The notes under the pieces: model-generated | What the model was told of the DNA's origin: nothing | Database searches by the model: none | The model's input: the letters and a program-made list of their open reading frames with translations, nothing else | Program-made: the position numbers and the translations under genes | Shown here: positions 7,550-16,780 of the stretch, piece by piece | How positions within the stretch are numbered: position 1 is the first letter of the stretch | How the letters are laid out: the number at the start of each line of letters is the position of its first letter | NCBI GenBank assembly: GCA_947486185.1 | Contig: CANKTH010000007.1 | Coordinates: 16,894-80,893, forward strand | Source of the DNA: Deltaproteobacteria bacterium | GTDB lineage: Bacteria > Myxococcota_A > UBA796 > SXON01 | Length of the DNA stretch: 64,000 bases | Direction: 5' to 3'

Positions 7550-8917
7550 TCAGTCCTCTGGCTCAGGCTCCGGAGTCGCCCCGGAACCCGACGGGCTCGG
7601 AACGACGACGGGCGGCTTGGCTGGCGGGGGCCGCCGATCAACCGCACTTTTTGCCAGATCCTCTGCGCTTGTCACCATCGGCCGGCGCGGCGCCTCCCCG
7701 TCGGTCTTCTTGGGGATGCGAACGCGTCCCTCGGTGGCGCCCATGCCAAAAAGGTCGTCAAGACCTCCGCTCCCACGCGGAGGCGCGGCGCGCGCCGGGG
7801 GCTTGGGCTCGGCGGGCCGGCTCGGCGCGGAAGCCGGCGAGCTTGGCGTGGGCGTCGGTTTCGGCACCGAGGCGACCGGGTTCGGCGAGGAGGACACCGG
7901 GCCCGGCGTAGGCGCGGGTCTGGGCGCGGCGAAAGACGGGCCTGGCGCTGGCGAAGGCTTCGGCGCGGCGGCCACCGGGCTCGGCGTGGGCGCTGGTTTC
8001 GGCACGGCTACCGTCGGGTTCGGCGTCGGAGCGGGCGTCGGAGCGGCAACCGGCGGAGGCCCGACATCAACCGGCGCCTCCCAACGAACACTGACGCTCG
8101 CCCGCGGCTCGTCGTCGTCGATGGTGCCGCCGCTCAGACCAAACAAATCTGCCACGCCCGCGGATCGCACGCCGGCCTGAGGTGCGGTCTCCAGCAGAGG
8201 GAGCTCTTCGGGGCCCTCGTCCAGCAACCGCCGCTGGTTGAACATGAGCCGACCCGGACGCGGTTGCTGCGAGCTCGGCTCAGACGAGTTCGACCGCGCG
8301 GACATCGCGCTCGGCGCGTGGACCTTGGGCGGCCCGAACTGCGGCGGCGGCGCCCGTACCGGCACGGACGCGCCCGCGCCCCCGCCCGCCACCTCTGGGC
8401 GCACCGGCAGGCGCGCCAACGCGTGTTTGGGGGTCGAGCTGGCGTCTTCCCTTTCTTTTCGGCGCTGCTCGGCTTTGGCCCGGATCTCGGCCTTCACCTT
8501 CGCCTCGCCCGCGGCCCGAAGCTGCGCCGTGTCGTCCCGCCGCATCTCACCGATCTGGGGCGCCGCTTTACCCTCACGCGGGGTCGGCTCCGGCTGGCCC
8601 GGGACGCGGGTCTGAGCTTGCGGGACATTGGGCAGCTTGGGCCCGGATGACGCCGGCGCCTTGGGCGTCGCGTGGGGCGCAGGCTCGCGTTTGGGCGCCG
8701 CCACCCCGACCTCTCCGAGCCCAAGTCCGCCGGTCGTCGGCGCGTCAGGGTCCCACGGATCCGGGATGCCGTAACGTGCGTAGATTTTCCGACCCGTCGC
8801 AAAACGGGGCGGCATCCATCCCCGCGCGCCCACCCGACGGCACAGACGATCCCCCACCACCGCGCGAAGCGGCAGCTCCTTCAAGATGTCCTTGGCGCGG
8901 GGTTCGCCGTTCATCAC
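7550..8917 (-). CDS. Uncharacterised Pro/Ala-rich protein
   Basis: A 455-residue protein with a possibly folded N-terminus of about 60 residues (ELPLRAVVGDRLCRR, then RKIYARYGIPDPWDP). A long low-complexity region rich in Pro, Ala, Lys and Ser follows, with PAPTPSP/PTPTP-type repeats around residues 290-370 and a short C-terminal LDDLFGMGATEG segment similar to an earlier VADLFGLSGG. The repeated [LD]DLFG-x2-G pieces could be short linear binding motifs. No signal peptide. Its start overlaps the stop of the M16 peptidase gene (ATGA), so the two are probably co-transcribed. Function not recognised. Confidence 0.65.
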   Translation of the reverse strand: MMNGEPRAKDILKELPLRAVVGDRLCRRVGARGWMPPRFATGRKIYARYGIPDPWDPDAPTTGGLGLGEVGVAAPKREPAPHATPKAPASSGPKLPNVPQAQTRVPGQPEPTPREGKAAPQIGEMRRDDTAQLRAAGEAKVKAEIRAKAEQRRKEREDASSTPKHALARLPVRPEVAGGGAGASVPVRAPPPQFGPPKVHAPSAMSARSNSSEPSSQQPRPGRLMFNQRRLLDEGPEELPLLETAPQAGVRSAGVADLFGLSGGTIDDDEPRASVSVRWEAPVDVGPPPVAAPTPAPTPNPTVAVPKPAPTPSPVAAAPKPSPAPGPSFAAPRPAPTPGPVSSSPNPVASVPKPTPTPSSPASAPSRPAEPKPPARAAPPRGSGGLDDLFGMGATEGRVRIPKKTDGEAPRRPMVTSAEDLAKSAVDRRPPPAKPPVVVPSPSGSGATPEPEPED

Positions 8918-11418
8918 GGGCCCGATGGTAACACAGTGACTACCGCCCGTAGCTCTCCGAGACGCCGCCGCGCCGCCTCCTGCACGTCGGCCACGGTGAC
9001 CCGGCGCACCCGCTCGGGCAGTTCCCGATAACGAAGCCCATCCAAGCCATATCGCTCCGCGTAGGCGATCGAGCTCGCCCGACCGCCGGTCGCCTGCAGA
9101 TCCATCAGGCTCGCGCCGATGAGGTAGGCTTTAGAACGTTCTACCTCCTCTTCCGTGATGGTGCTGACTATCGACGGATCGGTGCAGGCTCGCAGGCGGG
9201 CCTCTGCCTCATCGAGGCGCGCCGGGTCGGTAGCGAGCCCCGCGACGAGCAGACCGGGATGAACGCCCTCTAACGAGCTTGTATGTACTGAATAGGCCAG
9301 ACCATGCCGTTCCCGGAGCTCCAGGAACAGACGGCCGCCTTGCCCGCCGAGCACCGCGGCGAGCACCTCGACCGCCGGTTGTTCCGGGCTGTCTACCGCC
9401 ACTCCCGCCCAAGCGACCCCCAAGTGCGCCTGCTCGCACCGGAGCCGGAGAGTACGCCGGCGGGGCAGCGGCGGGGGGCGCGGCGGATCGGGCGACGGGT
9501 GAGTCCAGCCGGGCATCAAGCCGCCGAGCGCGCGGGCGAGCCGCCAGCGAAGGCGATCCGGGTCAAACCCGCCGGTGACCGCCACGACGACGTTCTGCCC
9601 TCGAGCCCAGCGCGCGTGAAAACGATGGAGACCGGCGGAATCCAGCCTGGCGAGCGAACGATGATCCCCGAACGGCAGAGTGGCGTACGGGTGCCCGGGG
9701 CACGCGGCCGCCCACACGGTGTCGGCCAGCACCATCTCCGGGTGATCATCGCGCTGCTTGAGGTTGTCGATCAGCTCCGCCCGCACACGATCAACTTCAA
9801 AGGCCGAAAAATCGGGCCCACGCACCAGGGCCGCCAACAGGTCGAGGGCCTCGACCACCCGACCCGCCACCACCTCGACCTGCAGGGACTGCGACGACCG
9901 GCCCGCGAGCGCCCCGAGCCGCGCGCCGAGACCCTCGACCTCGGTCGCGAAGGTCACGGGATCGAGGCCATCCACCCCACGAAGCGCCGCGCGGGCCCAC
10001 GCCGCCGCGAGCCCACCTTGGCCACGCTCCGCCAATGAGCCGCCGACCCCCACCACCCGGAGCGCAACGACCTCGCTCTCGTCGGGCTCCATCACCAGCG
10101 TCACGCCGTTGGGCAGGCGCTCGCGCACCAACCTGCGGGGCGCGCGCGGGCGGGCCGCCGCCGGCACCGGCACCGGTCGCAGCACCGGGTCCCCTGGCCG
10201 CGCGAGGACCACCGTGATCGCCCGCCGAGGCAACAACGTCTGGGCCGCAAGCGTGTTGACCTCCTCCACCGTCACCGCCTCGATCGCGGCCACCCGGCGG
10301 CGCCAGGCCCCGGCGTCTCCGAGGATCTCCCGGTTCCACGCCAGGGTGTGGGCCCGACCGTCCACGCCCTCCCGCTCGAAGGTCTCGTCTGTGATGAGCT
10401 GGGTGCGCGCTCGCTCCAAAAGTAGGGGATCTACGCCATCACGCTGAATGCGGAGGAGCTCCTCCCAGGTGTGGTCGAGCGCGGCCGCCGCTACCCCTTC
10501 GCGTGCGGTGAAGCCTACGCTCAACAGTCCGCAGCCGTCCTGGGCGTCATAGTGGGCGCCGATCGCGGTGACCAGCGCTTCGTCATGTTTGAGGCGGGCT
10601 TCCAAGGGGGCTGAGGCGCCGCCCCCGATACAGGCGGCGAGCAGGTCGAGCACGGGCAGCTCGGGCGCACGTTGCCCCGGTCCGGGGAAGGCGATCTCCG
10701 CCCGTAAGCTTCCAAAACGCCGCCGAAGGGTCTGCCGACCGCTGCCAAAGCTCGGCGTCGCCCGCCGACGCGCGGGAGCCGCTCCGCCGCCATCCAAAGC
10801 GGCGCGGATCACCGGCAGCAACTCTTCCGCCACCACCGGCCCGGCGATCGCCAGACAACAGTTGGACGGCTGATACCACTGACGATAAAATCCCAGGAGC
10901 GCGTCCGGATCCATCTCCCGCACCGAACGCACCGTTCCGATGACCGGCCGCCCATACGGATGGGTTGGAAAGGCCCGCGCCCACAGCCCCTCCCCAAGCA
11001 CCGTGTCGGGATCATCGTCGGAGCCGCGGATCTCCTCGAGGATCACCAGGCGCTCCCGCTCCAACTCCACCCGATCAAAGCGCGCCGAGCGCAACATCTC
11101 CGCCAGCACCGAGATCGCCGCCCCGGCCGCCGGAGCCGGGACGGTCGCGTGAAAGACCGTCTCGTCGTGCGACGTCCAGGCGTTGATGTCACCACCCATC
11201 GCCTCGATCACCGCGGCGACTTCACCGACCCCATAGCTTTTTGTACCCTTGAAGGCCATATGTTCGACAAAGTGCGCCGCGCCGTGCAGCCCGTCAGGCT
11301 CGTCCGCGCTACCCACGTTGATCCAGAGGTAGACCCCCACCACCGGGACAGTGCCCTGGGCTTCGATCACGAGCCTCATTCCGTTTTCAAGCGTTGTCTG
11401 GAACATCGGCCGCCTCAT
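8914..11418 (-). CDS. M16 (pitrilysin-family) zinc metallopeptidase, two-repeat form
   Basis: An 834-residue protein built of two tandem ~420-residue halves. The first half carries the inverted zinc motif HxxEH (HFVEHMAFKGT, about residue 46), followed by an acidic segment (LEEIRGSDDDP) where the third metal ligand is expected. The second half (starting near RERLPNGVTLVMEPDES) has the same fold pattern but no HxxEH, as expected for the non-catalytic half of the clam-shell. No signal peptide is seen, so it may be cytoplasmic; members degrade peptides or process precursors. The start may be residue 5 (MFQTTLENG), giving 830 residues. It is 33 bp from the glycosyltransferase stop and overlaps the downstream Pro-rich gene. 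Confidence 0.88.
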   Translation of the reverse strand: MRRPMFQTTLENGMRLVIEAQGTVPVVGVYLWINVGSADEPDGLHGAAHFVEHMAFKGTKSYGVGEVAAVIEAMGGDINAWTSHDETVFHATVPAPAAGAAISVLAEMLRSARFDRVELERERLVILEEIRGSDDDPDTVLGEGLWARAFPTHPYGRPVIGTVRSVREMDPDALLGFYRQWYQPSNCCLAIAGPVVAEELLPVIRAALDGGGAAPARRRATPSFGSGRQTLRRRFGSLRAEIAFPGPGQRAPELPVLDLLAACIGGGASAPLEARLKHDEALVTAIGAHYDAQDGCGLLSVGFTAREGVAAAALDHTWEELLRIQRDGVDPLLLERARTQLITDETFEREGVDGRAHTLAWNREILGDAGAWRRRVAAIEAVTVEEVNTLAAQTLLPRRAITVVLARPGDPVLRPVPVPAAARPRAPRRLVRERLPNGVTLVMEPDESEVVALRVVGVGGSLAERGQGGLAAAWARAALRGVDGLDPVTFATEVEGLGARLGALAGRSSQSLQVEVVAGRVVEALDLLAALVRGPDFSAFEVDRVRAELIDNLKQRDDHPEMVLADTVWAAACPGHPYATLPFGDHRSLARLDSAGLHRFHARWARGQNVVVAVTGGFDPDRLRWRLARALGGLMPGWTHPSPDPPRPPPLPRRRTLRLRCEQAHLGVAWAGVAVDSPEQPAVEVLAAVLGGQGGRLFLELRERHGLAYSVHTSSLEGVHPGLLVAGLATDPARLDEAEARLRACTDPSIVSTITEEEVERSKAYLIGASLMDLQATGGRASSIAYAERYGLDGLRYRELPERVRRVTVADVQEAARRRLGELRAVVTVLPSGP

Positions 11419-11451
11419 AGCCCGGCGCCGGGCTTCGGCGAGGGTCGCTGT

Positions 11452-12840
11452 TCAGCGCCGTAAGCGCGCCAACACCCCGCCGAGCCGGTCACGCTCCGCT
11501 TGCAGCCGGAACCGCTCCTGGTCCTTCTTGTGCAGGTCCGCCCTCAGGATCTCCAGCTCACGCCTCAAAAACTCGGCTTCGTTGTGTTCATCTGACAGGC
11601 GAGTACCCAGCACCGCCACCGCCTCGCGACGGAAGCCCGCGACGTCCAGCATCGCCGCGCTCATCCGCTCAATACTCGCCGTCAAGGCTGCGATCTGGTC
11701 GTGGGCCGTCGTCAGTTCGGCGCGCTTCGCCTGGAGCTCGGCCTGCCACGCTTCGGCGCGGCGGTCGAGCCTCCCGAGCCGCTCCCGTAGCGCCGCCCGC
11801 TCCCGTGCCGCGCCCACCACCGAGAAGCGCCTGGGGCGTCGGCGCGGCGACCACGCCAGGAGCGGCGCGTGGGTCAATGCGAGCCGGTATCGTGCTGCCA
11901 ACCTTGCGACACCCGCGGCCGACTGCTCTCGAAGCCTCGCGTTTTTCCTCATCTTCCGCAAGACGTCTACCGCCTCGTGTATCGATCCCGTCCACCCGGC
12001 GCCGAGCTCCGTCACCTCCGGGCCGAGCACGTTGTCGGGGTCGGTGCAGAGGGGCAGGCCCGCGGCGAGGTAGTCCATCTGGCGAAAGGAGAGGGCCATC
12101 TGCCGTTCGAGGTGGGGAGCGTAGCGGTCAAGCGCGGCGTCGGCGGTGCTCAATTCGGCGAGCCAGGCGGCGCGGGGGAGCGCGGGCAGGCAGCGTACCC
12201 CGGGCCGCGGGGGCAGACCTACCGTCACCAGCTCACCACGCCCCCCCAGCGCGTCGAGCGCCTCGGCGATCGCCGCATCCGGATCCTGCCACGGCCACGG
12301 AAAACCGCCAAGGATCAGCCGCGGACCCTCGGGATGGCCGGCAGTGGCCGCGCGCGGCGGTGCGTCCTCAGTGGCGGTGAGTGGCACGAGCAGCCCGGGA
12401 GCCTCCGTCAACTCCCAGCCGCAAAGGCCAAGGATACCGGCCCACCACCACCGCTGCCGTGGATTGGAGACCAACACCTCGTCCGCGGCGTGGATCGCCC
12501 GAAGCGCCCGATCGGCCTCGATTTCCTGGGTGCCCTCCCACGCCGCCTCCAGCATCCGCGGCGCATAGAGGTCGACCACCAGCGGGGCGACCGGCGCGAG
12601 GGCGGGCGCCTCGGTCGGCGCGACGCAGAGGATCCAATCGGGCTCAAACGCCGCCGCCAACCGGGTCAGATCACGCGGCGAGCGGTACCCGCCGGGCCCA
12701 TCTTGCACGCGGGAGAGGAGCTTGACCGTGTGGCCCGCGGCGGTGAGCGCCCGGCCGTGAGTCGCAGCGCGGAGCGCGCCGCCCGCGCTCGGGCCGTCCC
12801 CGTCGACCGAGGCGCCGTGGAACACGACCAGGACCCGCAT
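11452..12840 (-). CDS. Glycosyltransferase-like protein with C-terminal coiled coil
   Basis: A 462-residue protein from MRVLVVFHGAS; an alternative Met at 12873 adds 11 residues, and the longer track start overlaps the divergent gene. The N-terminal two thirds look like a GT-B fold: MRVLVVFHG strand, GGALRAATHGRALTAAGHTVKLLSR, RLILGGFPWPWQDPDAA, and a QMDYLAAGLPLCTDP segment where family-4-like transferases bind the nucleotide sugar. The last ~120 residues are charged heptad-like helix (ERLGRLDRRAEAWQAELQ through to ERDRLGGVLARL), predicting a coiled coil. It is divergent from the radical SAM gene, and both may serve surface-saccharide synthesis. Donor and acceptor are unknown. Confidence 0.7.
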   Translation of the reverse strand: MRVLVVFHGASVDGDGPSAGGALRAATHGRALTAAGHTVKLLSRVQDGPGGYRSPRDLTRLAAAFEPDWILCVAPTEAPALAPVAPLVVDLYAPRMLEAAWEGTQEIEADRALRAIHAADEVLVSNPRQRWWWAGILGLCGWELTEAPGLLVPLTATEDAPPRAATAGHPEGPRLILGGFPWPWQDPDAAIAEALDALGGRGELVTVGLPPRPGVRCLPALPRAAWLAELSTADAALDRYAPHLERQMALSFRQMDYLAAGLPLCTDPDNVLGPEVTELGAGWTGSIHEAVDVLRKMRKNARLREQSAAGVARLAARYRLALTHAPLLAWSPRRRPRRFSVVGAARERAALRERLGRLDRRAEAWQAELQAKRAELTTAHDQIAALTASIERMSAAMLDVAGFRREAVAVLGTRLSDEHNEAEFLRRELEILRADLHKKDQERFRLQAERDRLGGVLARLRR

Positions 12841-12922
12841 CTCCCCTCCCCGCCCCGCTACGTAGCCGATCATCTCGGGCTTTGGTGAGCGAAACAACGC
12901 GGGCGAACGAGGTGGGCGGGCT
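12841..12922. promoter_or_regulatory. Divergent promoter region, glycosyltransferase / radical SAM
   Basis: An 82-bp gap between two head-to-head genes must carry both promoters unless the starts are misplaced. No clear -35/-10 pair or operator repeat stands out. This is a positional inference only. Confidence 0.4.
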
Positions 12923-14641
12923 ATGGTCCCCCCAGGATCCCCGATGCGGAGCTGGCCAGCGCTCAAAAACGACAGCCGGATGTGGCTCTCCCGGAAGAGC
13001 GGGCGGTCGTTCGCGCCGCCGGACTGGCTCTCGGTCAACCTGACCCTCCGGTGCAACCTCTCCTGCGCGATGTGCACGACCTGCTACGATGCCCCCGAGC
13101 TGAGCACCGCGGAGCTCCTCGATCTGATCGACCAGGCCGCGGCGATGGGCATCAAGGTGTTCAATCCGCTCGGGGGCGAGCCTTTCGTCCGGCCGGACCT
13201 AGAACAGCTCCTCGCCCACGCGGTCAGCCGCGGCATGTTCGTGACGCTGACCACCAACGGCACGCTCATCCGGCCGGAGCGCGCCCAGAAGATCGCCGCG
13301 ATCTCTCCCGAAAACCTCCACATCAACCTCTCGATCGACGGCCCGGAGGCGGTCCACGACCACATCCGGGGGCCCGGCACCCGTCGCCGCACCCTCGAAG
13401 GTTACCGACGCCTGCGCGCCGCCGACGCCGAGGCGGGTCAGCCGGCGCGGCGTATCACCGTCAACACCGTGCTCACGCGGCTGTCCGCCCCGTATTTCCT
13501 TGATTTTCTTGACGAGCTCGCGGGGTTGGGGGTCGATGGCGTGCAGGTGCTCAACCTGTTCCGGAACGGCACGGAACGTACGGCGGATGAGCTCTGGTTC
13601 GGCCCCGCGGATCTCCCCGCCCTCGAGCACCTCGCTGGCGCGCTGGCGCAGCGCGCGCTGTCGGTAACGCCGCCGGTGCTGAGGAACTCCGCCGATGATC
13701 TCCGGCTCATCCCTCGATATTATCGGGATGAGCTCCCACCCCTCGAAGCGCCGTGCTGGGCTGGCTGGAAAGAGCTGTACATCAACGCCGACGGCGAAGC
13801 GATCATGTGTGACGGTGCGCTCGATTTCCGCAAGGGCGGCTTTGGTCACGTGCGGAAACAGACCCTGCAGGAGCTCTGGCAAGCCCCGAGCTTGAGCGCC
13901 CGCCGGGAGGTGGTCAAACAGTGCAAAACGCCCTGCGTGCAAGCCTGTTACCTGCGTCGGCAGAGCGATGACATCGGTGATATCGCCGGCGATCTCGCGC
14001 GGCGTGTCACCCGCCCCCTCCTCGATCCGGTGCTTCGCCGCTTGCCCCAACACGGCCTGCCGGGCCTGATCCTCGAGCTGTCCGCTGTCCCCGAGGCGCC
14101 GGCGCATCCGCGCACCCGCACCCTGTTTCGGCGGAGCCCGGTGGACCTCGCCGGGGTGTGGGCAGAGCCTTCGGTGTATGAGCGGCTGCGCGACGAACAT
14201 CACCTCGACACGGCGCACGGATTTTTCGGCTTGGAGCTTCTGAATGGGCTCCTCGCCGACCTGTCGAGGGGCCGCCGCTCCTTGGAGTCGCTCTGGCTTG
14301 GGTGGCGAGGAGAGCCGCTGCTCCATCCGGAAGCGGGTCGGGTCTTGGACCGGCTCCGCGAGGCTTCGGCTCGCGGGCATATCGGCACGATCTTCCTCTG
14401 GAGCTCGGGCAGGTTACTCCGGCCCGGCGTGGAGCTGCGGGGGATCCAGCGGATCGACCGAGACACGCCGCTCCCCCTCCTGCCCGCGGTGTCGTGGGAC
14501 GGGAAACTCACGCTTGACCCAGACGATCATCTGCTCGGGCATCGCGTGGCCGATGTGCTCCATGATCCGCCGGCTCGGTGGCTGCCGATGTTGGACCCGG
14601 CCACGCGCAAGCACCCCAGCGATCGGTTACTAGGCGGTTGA
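12923..14641 (+). CDS. Radical SAM/SPASM protein with degenerate second barrel-like domain
   Basis: A 572-residue protein. The radical SAM motif is CNLSCAMC (CxxxCxxC) near residue 46, followed by PLGGEPFVRPDL and TTNGT, both SAM-binding signatures. A SPASM-type auxiliary cluster region follows: CWAGWKELYINADGE, then MCDG and QCKTPCVQACYL. The last ~200 residues look like part of a second radical SAM barrel, with WRGEPLLHPEAGRVLDRL mimicking the GGEPLLHPE motif, but there is no CxxxCxxC there. SPASM enzymes modify peptides or activate enzymes; no precursor peptide gene is obvious nearby. The start could also be Met8 or Met20. It is the first gene of a plus-strand run with a lipoprotein and a sulfatase-like enzyme. 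Confidence 0.82.
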   Translation: MVPPGSPMRSWPALKNDSRMWLSRKSGRSFAPPDWLSVNLTLRCNLSCAMCTTCYDAPELSTAELLDLIDQAAAMGIKVFNPLGGEPFVRPDLEQLLAHAVSRGMFVTLTTNGTLIRPERAQKIAAISPENLHINLSIDGPEAVHDHIRGPGTRRRTLEGYRRLRAADAEAGQPARRITVNTVLTRLSAPYFLDFLDELAGLGVDGVQVLNLFRNGTERTADELWFGPADLPALEHLAGALAQRALSVTPPVLRNSADDLRLIPRYYRDELPPLEAPCWAGWKELYINADGEAIMCDGALDFRKGGFGHVRKQTLQELWQAPSLSARREVVKQCKTPCVQACYLRRQSDDIGDIAGDLARRVTRPLLDPVLRRLPQHGLPGLILELSAVPEAPAHPRTRTLFRRSPVDLAGVWAEPSVYERLRDEHHLDTAHGFFGLELLNGLLADLSRGRRSLESLWLGWRGEPLLHPEAGRVLDRLREASARGHIGTIFLWSSGRLLRPGVELRGIQRIDRDTPLPLLPAVSWDGKLTLDPDDHLLGHRVADVLHDPPARWLPMLDPATRKHPSDRLLGG

Positions 14642-14648
14642 GGTGGCC

Positions 14649-15176
14649 ATGCTCCTGACGCTGCTGCTCGCGTGCACAGGCGCCCAAGTGAAAAACAGCG
14701 CCAATGCCCCATTCAGCGTCTCGGGATCAGCCGCGGTCTGGGCGGTGAGCTCGGAGAACGACGCGGACGAGGGCGAGGCGATCCTCCTCCTGTCAGACGG
14801 GCAGAGCGACTGCGACGCCCTGACCAAGGGCAACCTGCTCAACGACATCGACGACACGGACATCGAAGGGACCGGGCTGATGTTCGCCTTCATGCAGGAG
14901 GATGCGGGGAGCGACTTCACGGGCTTGTGGATGAGCGGCTACGCCTACGGCTCTGACGGGGCTGAACGGTCGATGGTGATGCTCCCCTTTGCGGACGGTT
15001 TTTTCTACATCAGCTACGGCTGGTACTATGGCGTCGGCTCCACCACGTGGGTGCGTATCGACAAGGACGACGACAAGGTGAGCGGCGAATTCGCCAGTGA
15101 CTACTGGTCGGGCAGCTTCTCCGCAGAAAACTGCGGGGAGTGGGATGAGCCGGAGCGGCACCGCGACTCGTGGTGA
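14649..15176 (+). CDS. Small lipoprotein of unknown function
   Basis: A 175-residue protein from ATG at 14649, preferred over the track's GTG at 14643. The start MLLTLLLACTG is a minimal lipoprotein signal with lipobox LLAC. The mature part is acidic and beta-rich, with Asp-rich turns (NDIDDTDIEG, DKDDDKVSG) and two later Cys residues that could form a disulfide. It follows the radical SAM stop by 7 bp and overlaps the next gene by 7 bp, so the three are likely one operon. No family recognised. Confidence 0.7.
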   Translation: MLLTLLLACTGAQVKNSANAPFSVSGSAAVWAVSSENDADEGEAILLLSDGQSDCDALTKGNLLNDIDDTDIEGTGLMFAFMQEDAGSDFTGLWMSGYAYGSDGAERSMVMLPFADGFFYISYGWYYGVGSTTWVRIDKDDDKVSGEFASDYWSGSFSAENCGEWDEPERHRDSW

Positions 15177-16702
15177 GCCGGAGCGGACTCGGCCGGCGTC
15201 TGGCCGCGCTGGGGCTCTGGGCGCCCGCGATGCTGCTGGCGCCCGTCGTGGTGGTGAGCCAGGATCGGCTGGTCGGCCTCGAGTCTGAGCTGCTCTACAC
15301 CGCGTCATGCGGCTTTGTCCCGCTCCTGGTGCTCGGGGTCGTTACGAGCGTCGTCGTCCCGCTGGCCTCCGTCCGCCTGGTCTCTGTCGTCTTGTCCGGG
15401 CTGGCCACCCTCACGCTGCTGAGCCAGGTCGCCCAATCGCCGACGCGAACGCGCAGCCCGGCGGCCGGCCCGAACCTCGTGCTCATCACCCTCGACACCT
15501 TCCGGGCCGACCATCTCGCGCGGCTGGGCGGCGCCGCCCCCACCCCCAACCTCGACAAGCTCTGCGCCGACGGCGCGCTCTTCACCCAGGCGCTCAGCCC
15601 CTTTCCGCTCACCGCGCCGGCCCACGCCACGCTCCTCACCGGCACCGTCCGCCACAGCCTGCGCGCAAACGGAGGCCATCTGAGCGAGCCCACCGTGGTG
15701 CCCGCGCTTGCCGAAGCGGGCTACCGCACCGGGGCCTTCGTGTCTGCGCCGGTGCTCGACCGCTACACGGGCTTACACCGTGGTTTTCTACACTACGACG
15801 ATCGTTTTGGCACCCGGGCACGGTTCGAGTGGCTGCTCGGCCCGGGGCCTGTCTCGCCGCGCGCAGGCGACGAGACCGTGAGCCGCGCGCTCGAGTGGCT
15901 CAGAGAGGAGTCGGATCCGGCCTTTTTATGGATCCACCTTTATGATCCGCACTCCCCCTATCTGCCTCCGCGCGGGTGGCTCCCCGACAAAGCCGCCCGG
16001 GACGCCGCGAAAGAGGCCGACCGCCAGAGCCGTCGCGACCTCGACAAACGTTCCTTCACCCATACACTGGAGGCTGGTTTCGTCGCCTCGCAAAAACTGA
16101 TGTACCGGGCCGAGATCACCTGGACGGACCACCTCGTCGGCGTGATCACCGCGGCCCTGCCCCCCGAGACGGTGCTGGTGGTGGTGGGCGATCACGGGGA
16201 GAGCCTGGACGAGCACCAATACGCGTTCAATCACGGGAGGAACCTCTTCGACCCTTCACTCCACGTGCCGCTGATCCTGCGATGGCCCGGGAAGGTTGCC
16301 GCGGGGATCGAAGAGCGCCGCCTCGTGGGCCTGACCACCGTGGCGCCGACGCTGAGGTTGGCGGCGGGCCTCGAGCCAGAGGGAGAGACCCTCCTGGATC
16401 GGTTGGACCCCGCCGCGCCGACGAGCCAGATCGAGGCGTTCACCCCCGGCATGGAGGCCCACCGCGCCGCGTCGGGGGGGGAGGCGGGGCCGGTCGCCGC
16501 CTTGCGAGGGGAAGGGTTCAAGCTGGTGGTGGAGCGCGACGGGGAGAGCTGGTACGATCTGGTGGTCGATCCTGGGGAGATGCTCCCGCAGCCCGTGCCG
16601 TCGGCGCAGCAGCACCTGGTGGCGCCGCTACGCGCACGGGTGGACGAGCCGCTGCCGAAGACCGCGCCGGAGCGGCTTCTTTCGCTGGGGTATGTGGAGT
16701 AG
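15170..16702 (+). CDS. Membrane-anchored sulfatase-superfamily hydrolase with Thr at the nucleophile position
   Basis: A 510-residue protein with about three hydrophobic segments in the first 90 residues (APAMLLAPVVVV; CGFVPLLVLGVV; VRLVSVVLSGLATLTLL), then an alkaline-phosphatase/sulfatase-superfamily domain: NLVLITLDTFRADHL with the first metal Asp, and GDHGESLDEH with a later metal pair. In the nucleophile loop the sequence is TAPAHATLLTG, so Thr takes the place of the Cys/Ser that becomes formylglycine in true sulfatases (CxPSR). It is therefore more likely a phosphoryl-transfer or phosphodiesterase-type relative acting in the periplasm. The start is GTG, overlapping the lipoprotein gene. 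Confidence 0.8.
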   Translation: MVSRSGLGRRLAALGLWAPAMLLAPVVVVSQDRLVGLESELLYTASCGFVPLLVLGVVTSVVVPLASVRLVSVVLSGLATLTLLSQVAQSPTRTRSPAAGPNLVLITLDTFRADHLARLGGAAPTPNLDKLCADGALFTQALSPFPLTAPAHATLLTGTVRHSLRANGGHLSEPTVVPALAEAGYRTGAFVSAPVLDRYTGLHRGFLHYDDRFGTRARFEWLLGPGPVSPRAGDETVSRALEWLREESDPAFLWIHLYDPHSPYLPPRGWLPDKAARDAAKEADRQSRRDLDKRSFTHTLEAGFVASQKLMYRAEITWTDHLVGVITAALPPETVLVVVGDHGESLDEHQYAFNHGRNLFDPSLHVPLILRWPGKVAAGIEERRLVGLTTVAPTLRLAAGLEPEGETLLDRLDPAAPTSQIEAFTPGMEAHRAASGGEAGPVAALRGEGFKLVVERDGESWYDLVVDPGEMLPQPVPSAQQHLVAPLRARVDEPLPKTAPERLLSLGYVE

Positions 16703-16780
16703 GCTGGGGCGGCGCCGGATAGCCGCAGGGCGATCGCACTCGGCCAGATGCTTCGGCTGCGACCGGACCGTCGCCCCCCC

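Noticed and set aside
7536-7553. CTGAGC/GCTCAG inverted repeat at the end of the Pro-rich gene as a terminator
   Set aside because: A 6-bp stem exists but neither side is followed by a T-run in the reading direction of the gene.
7048-7647. 199-residue minus-strand ORF as a gene
   Set aside because: It runs straight through the tRNA and most of it is low-complexity; only the short LytTR-like stretch is retained, as a possible relic.
7840-8060. Repetitive DNA in the Pro-rich gene as a CRISPR or satellite array
   Set aside because: The repeats are imperfect Pro/Ala codon runs inside a coding frame, without spacer structure.
13199-14380. 393-residue minus-strand ORF
   Set aside because: Antisense to the radical SAM gene, whose plus frame has the CxxxCxxC and SPASM motifs.
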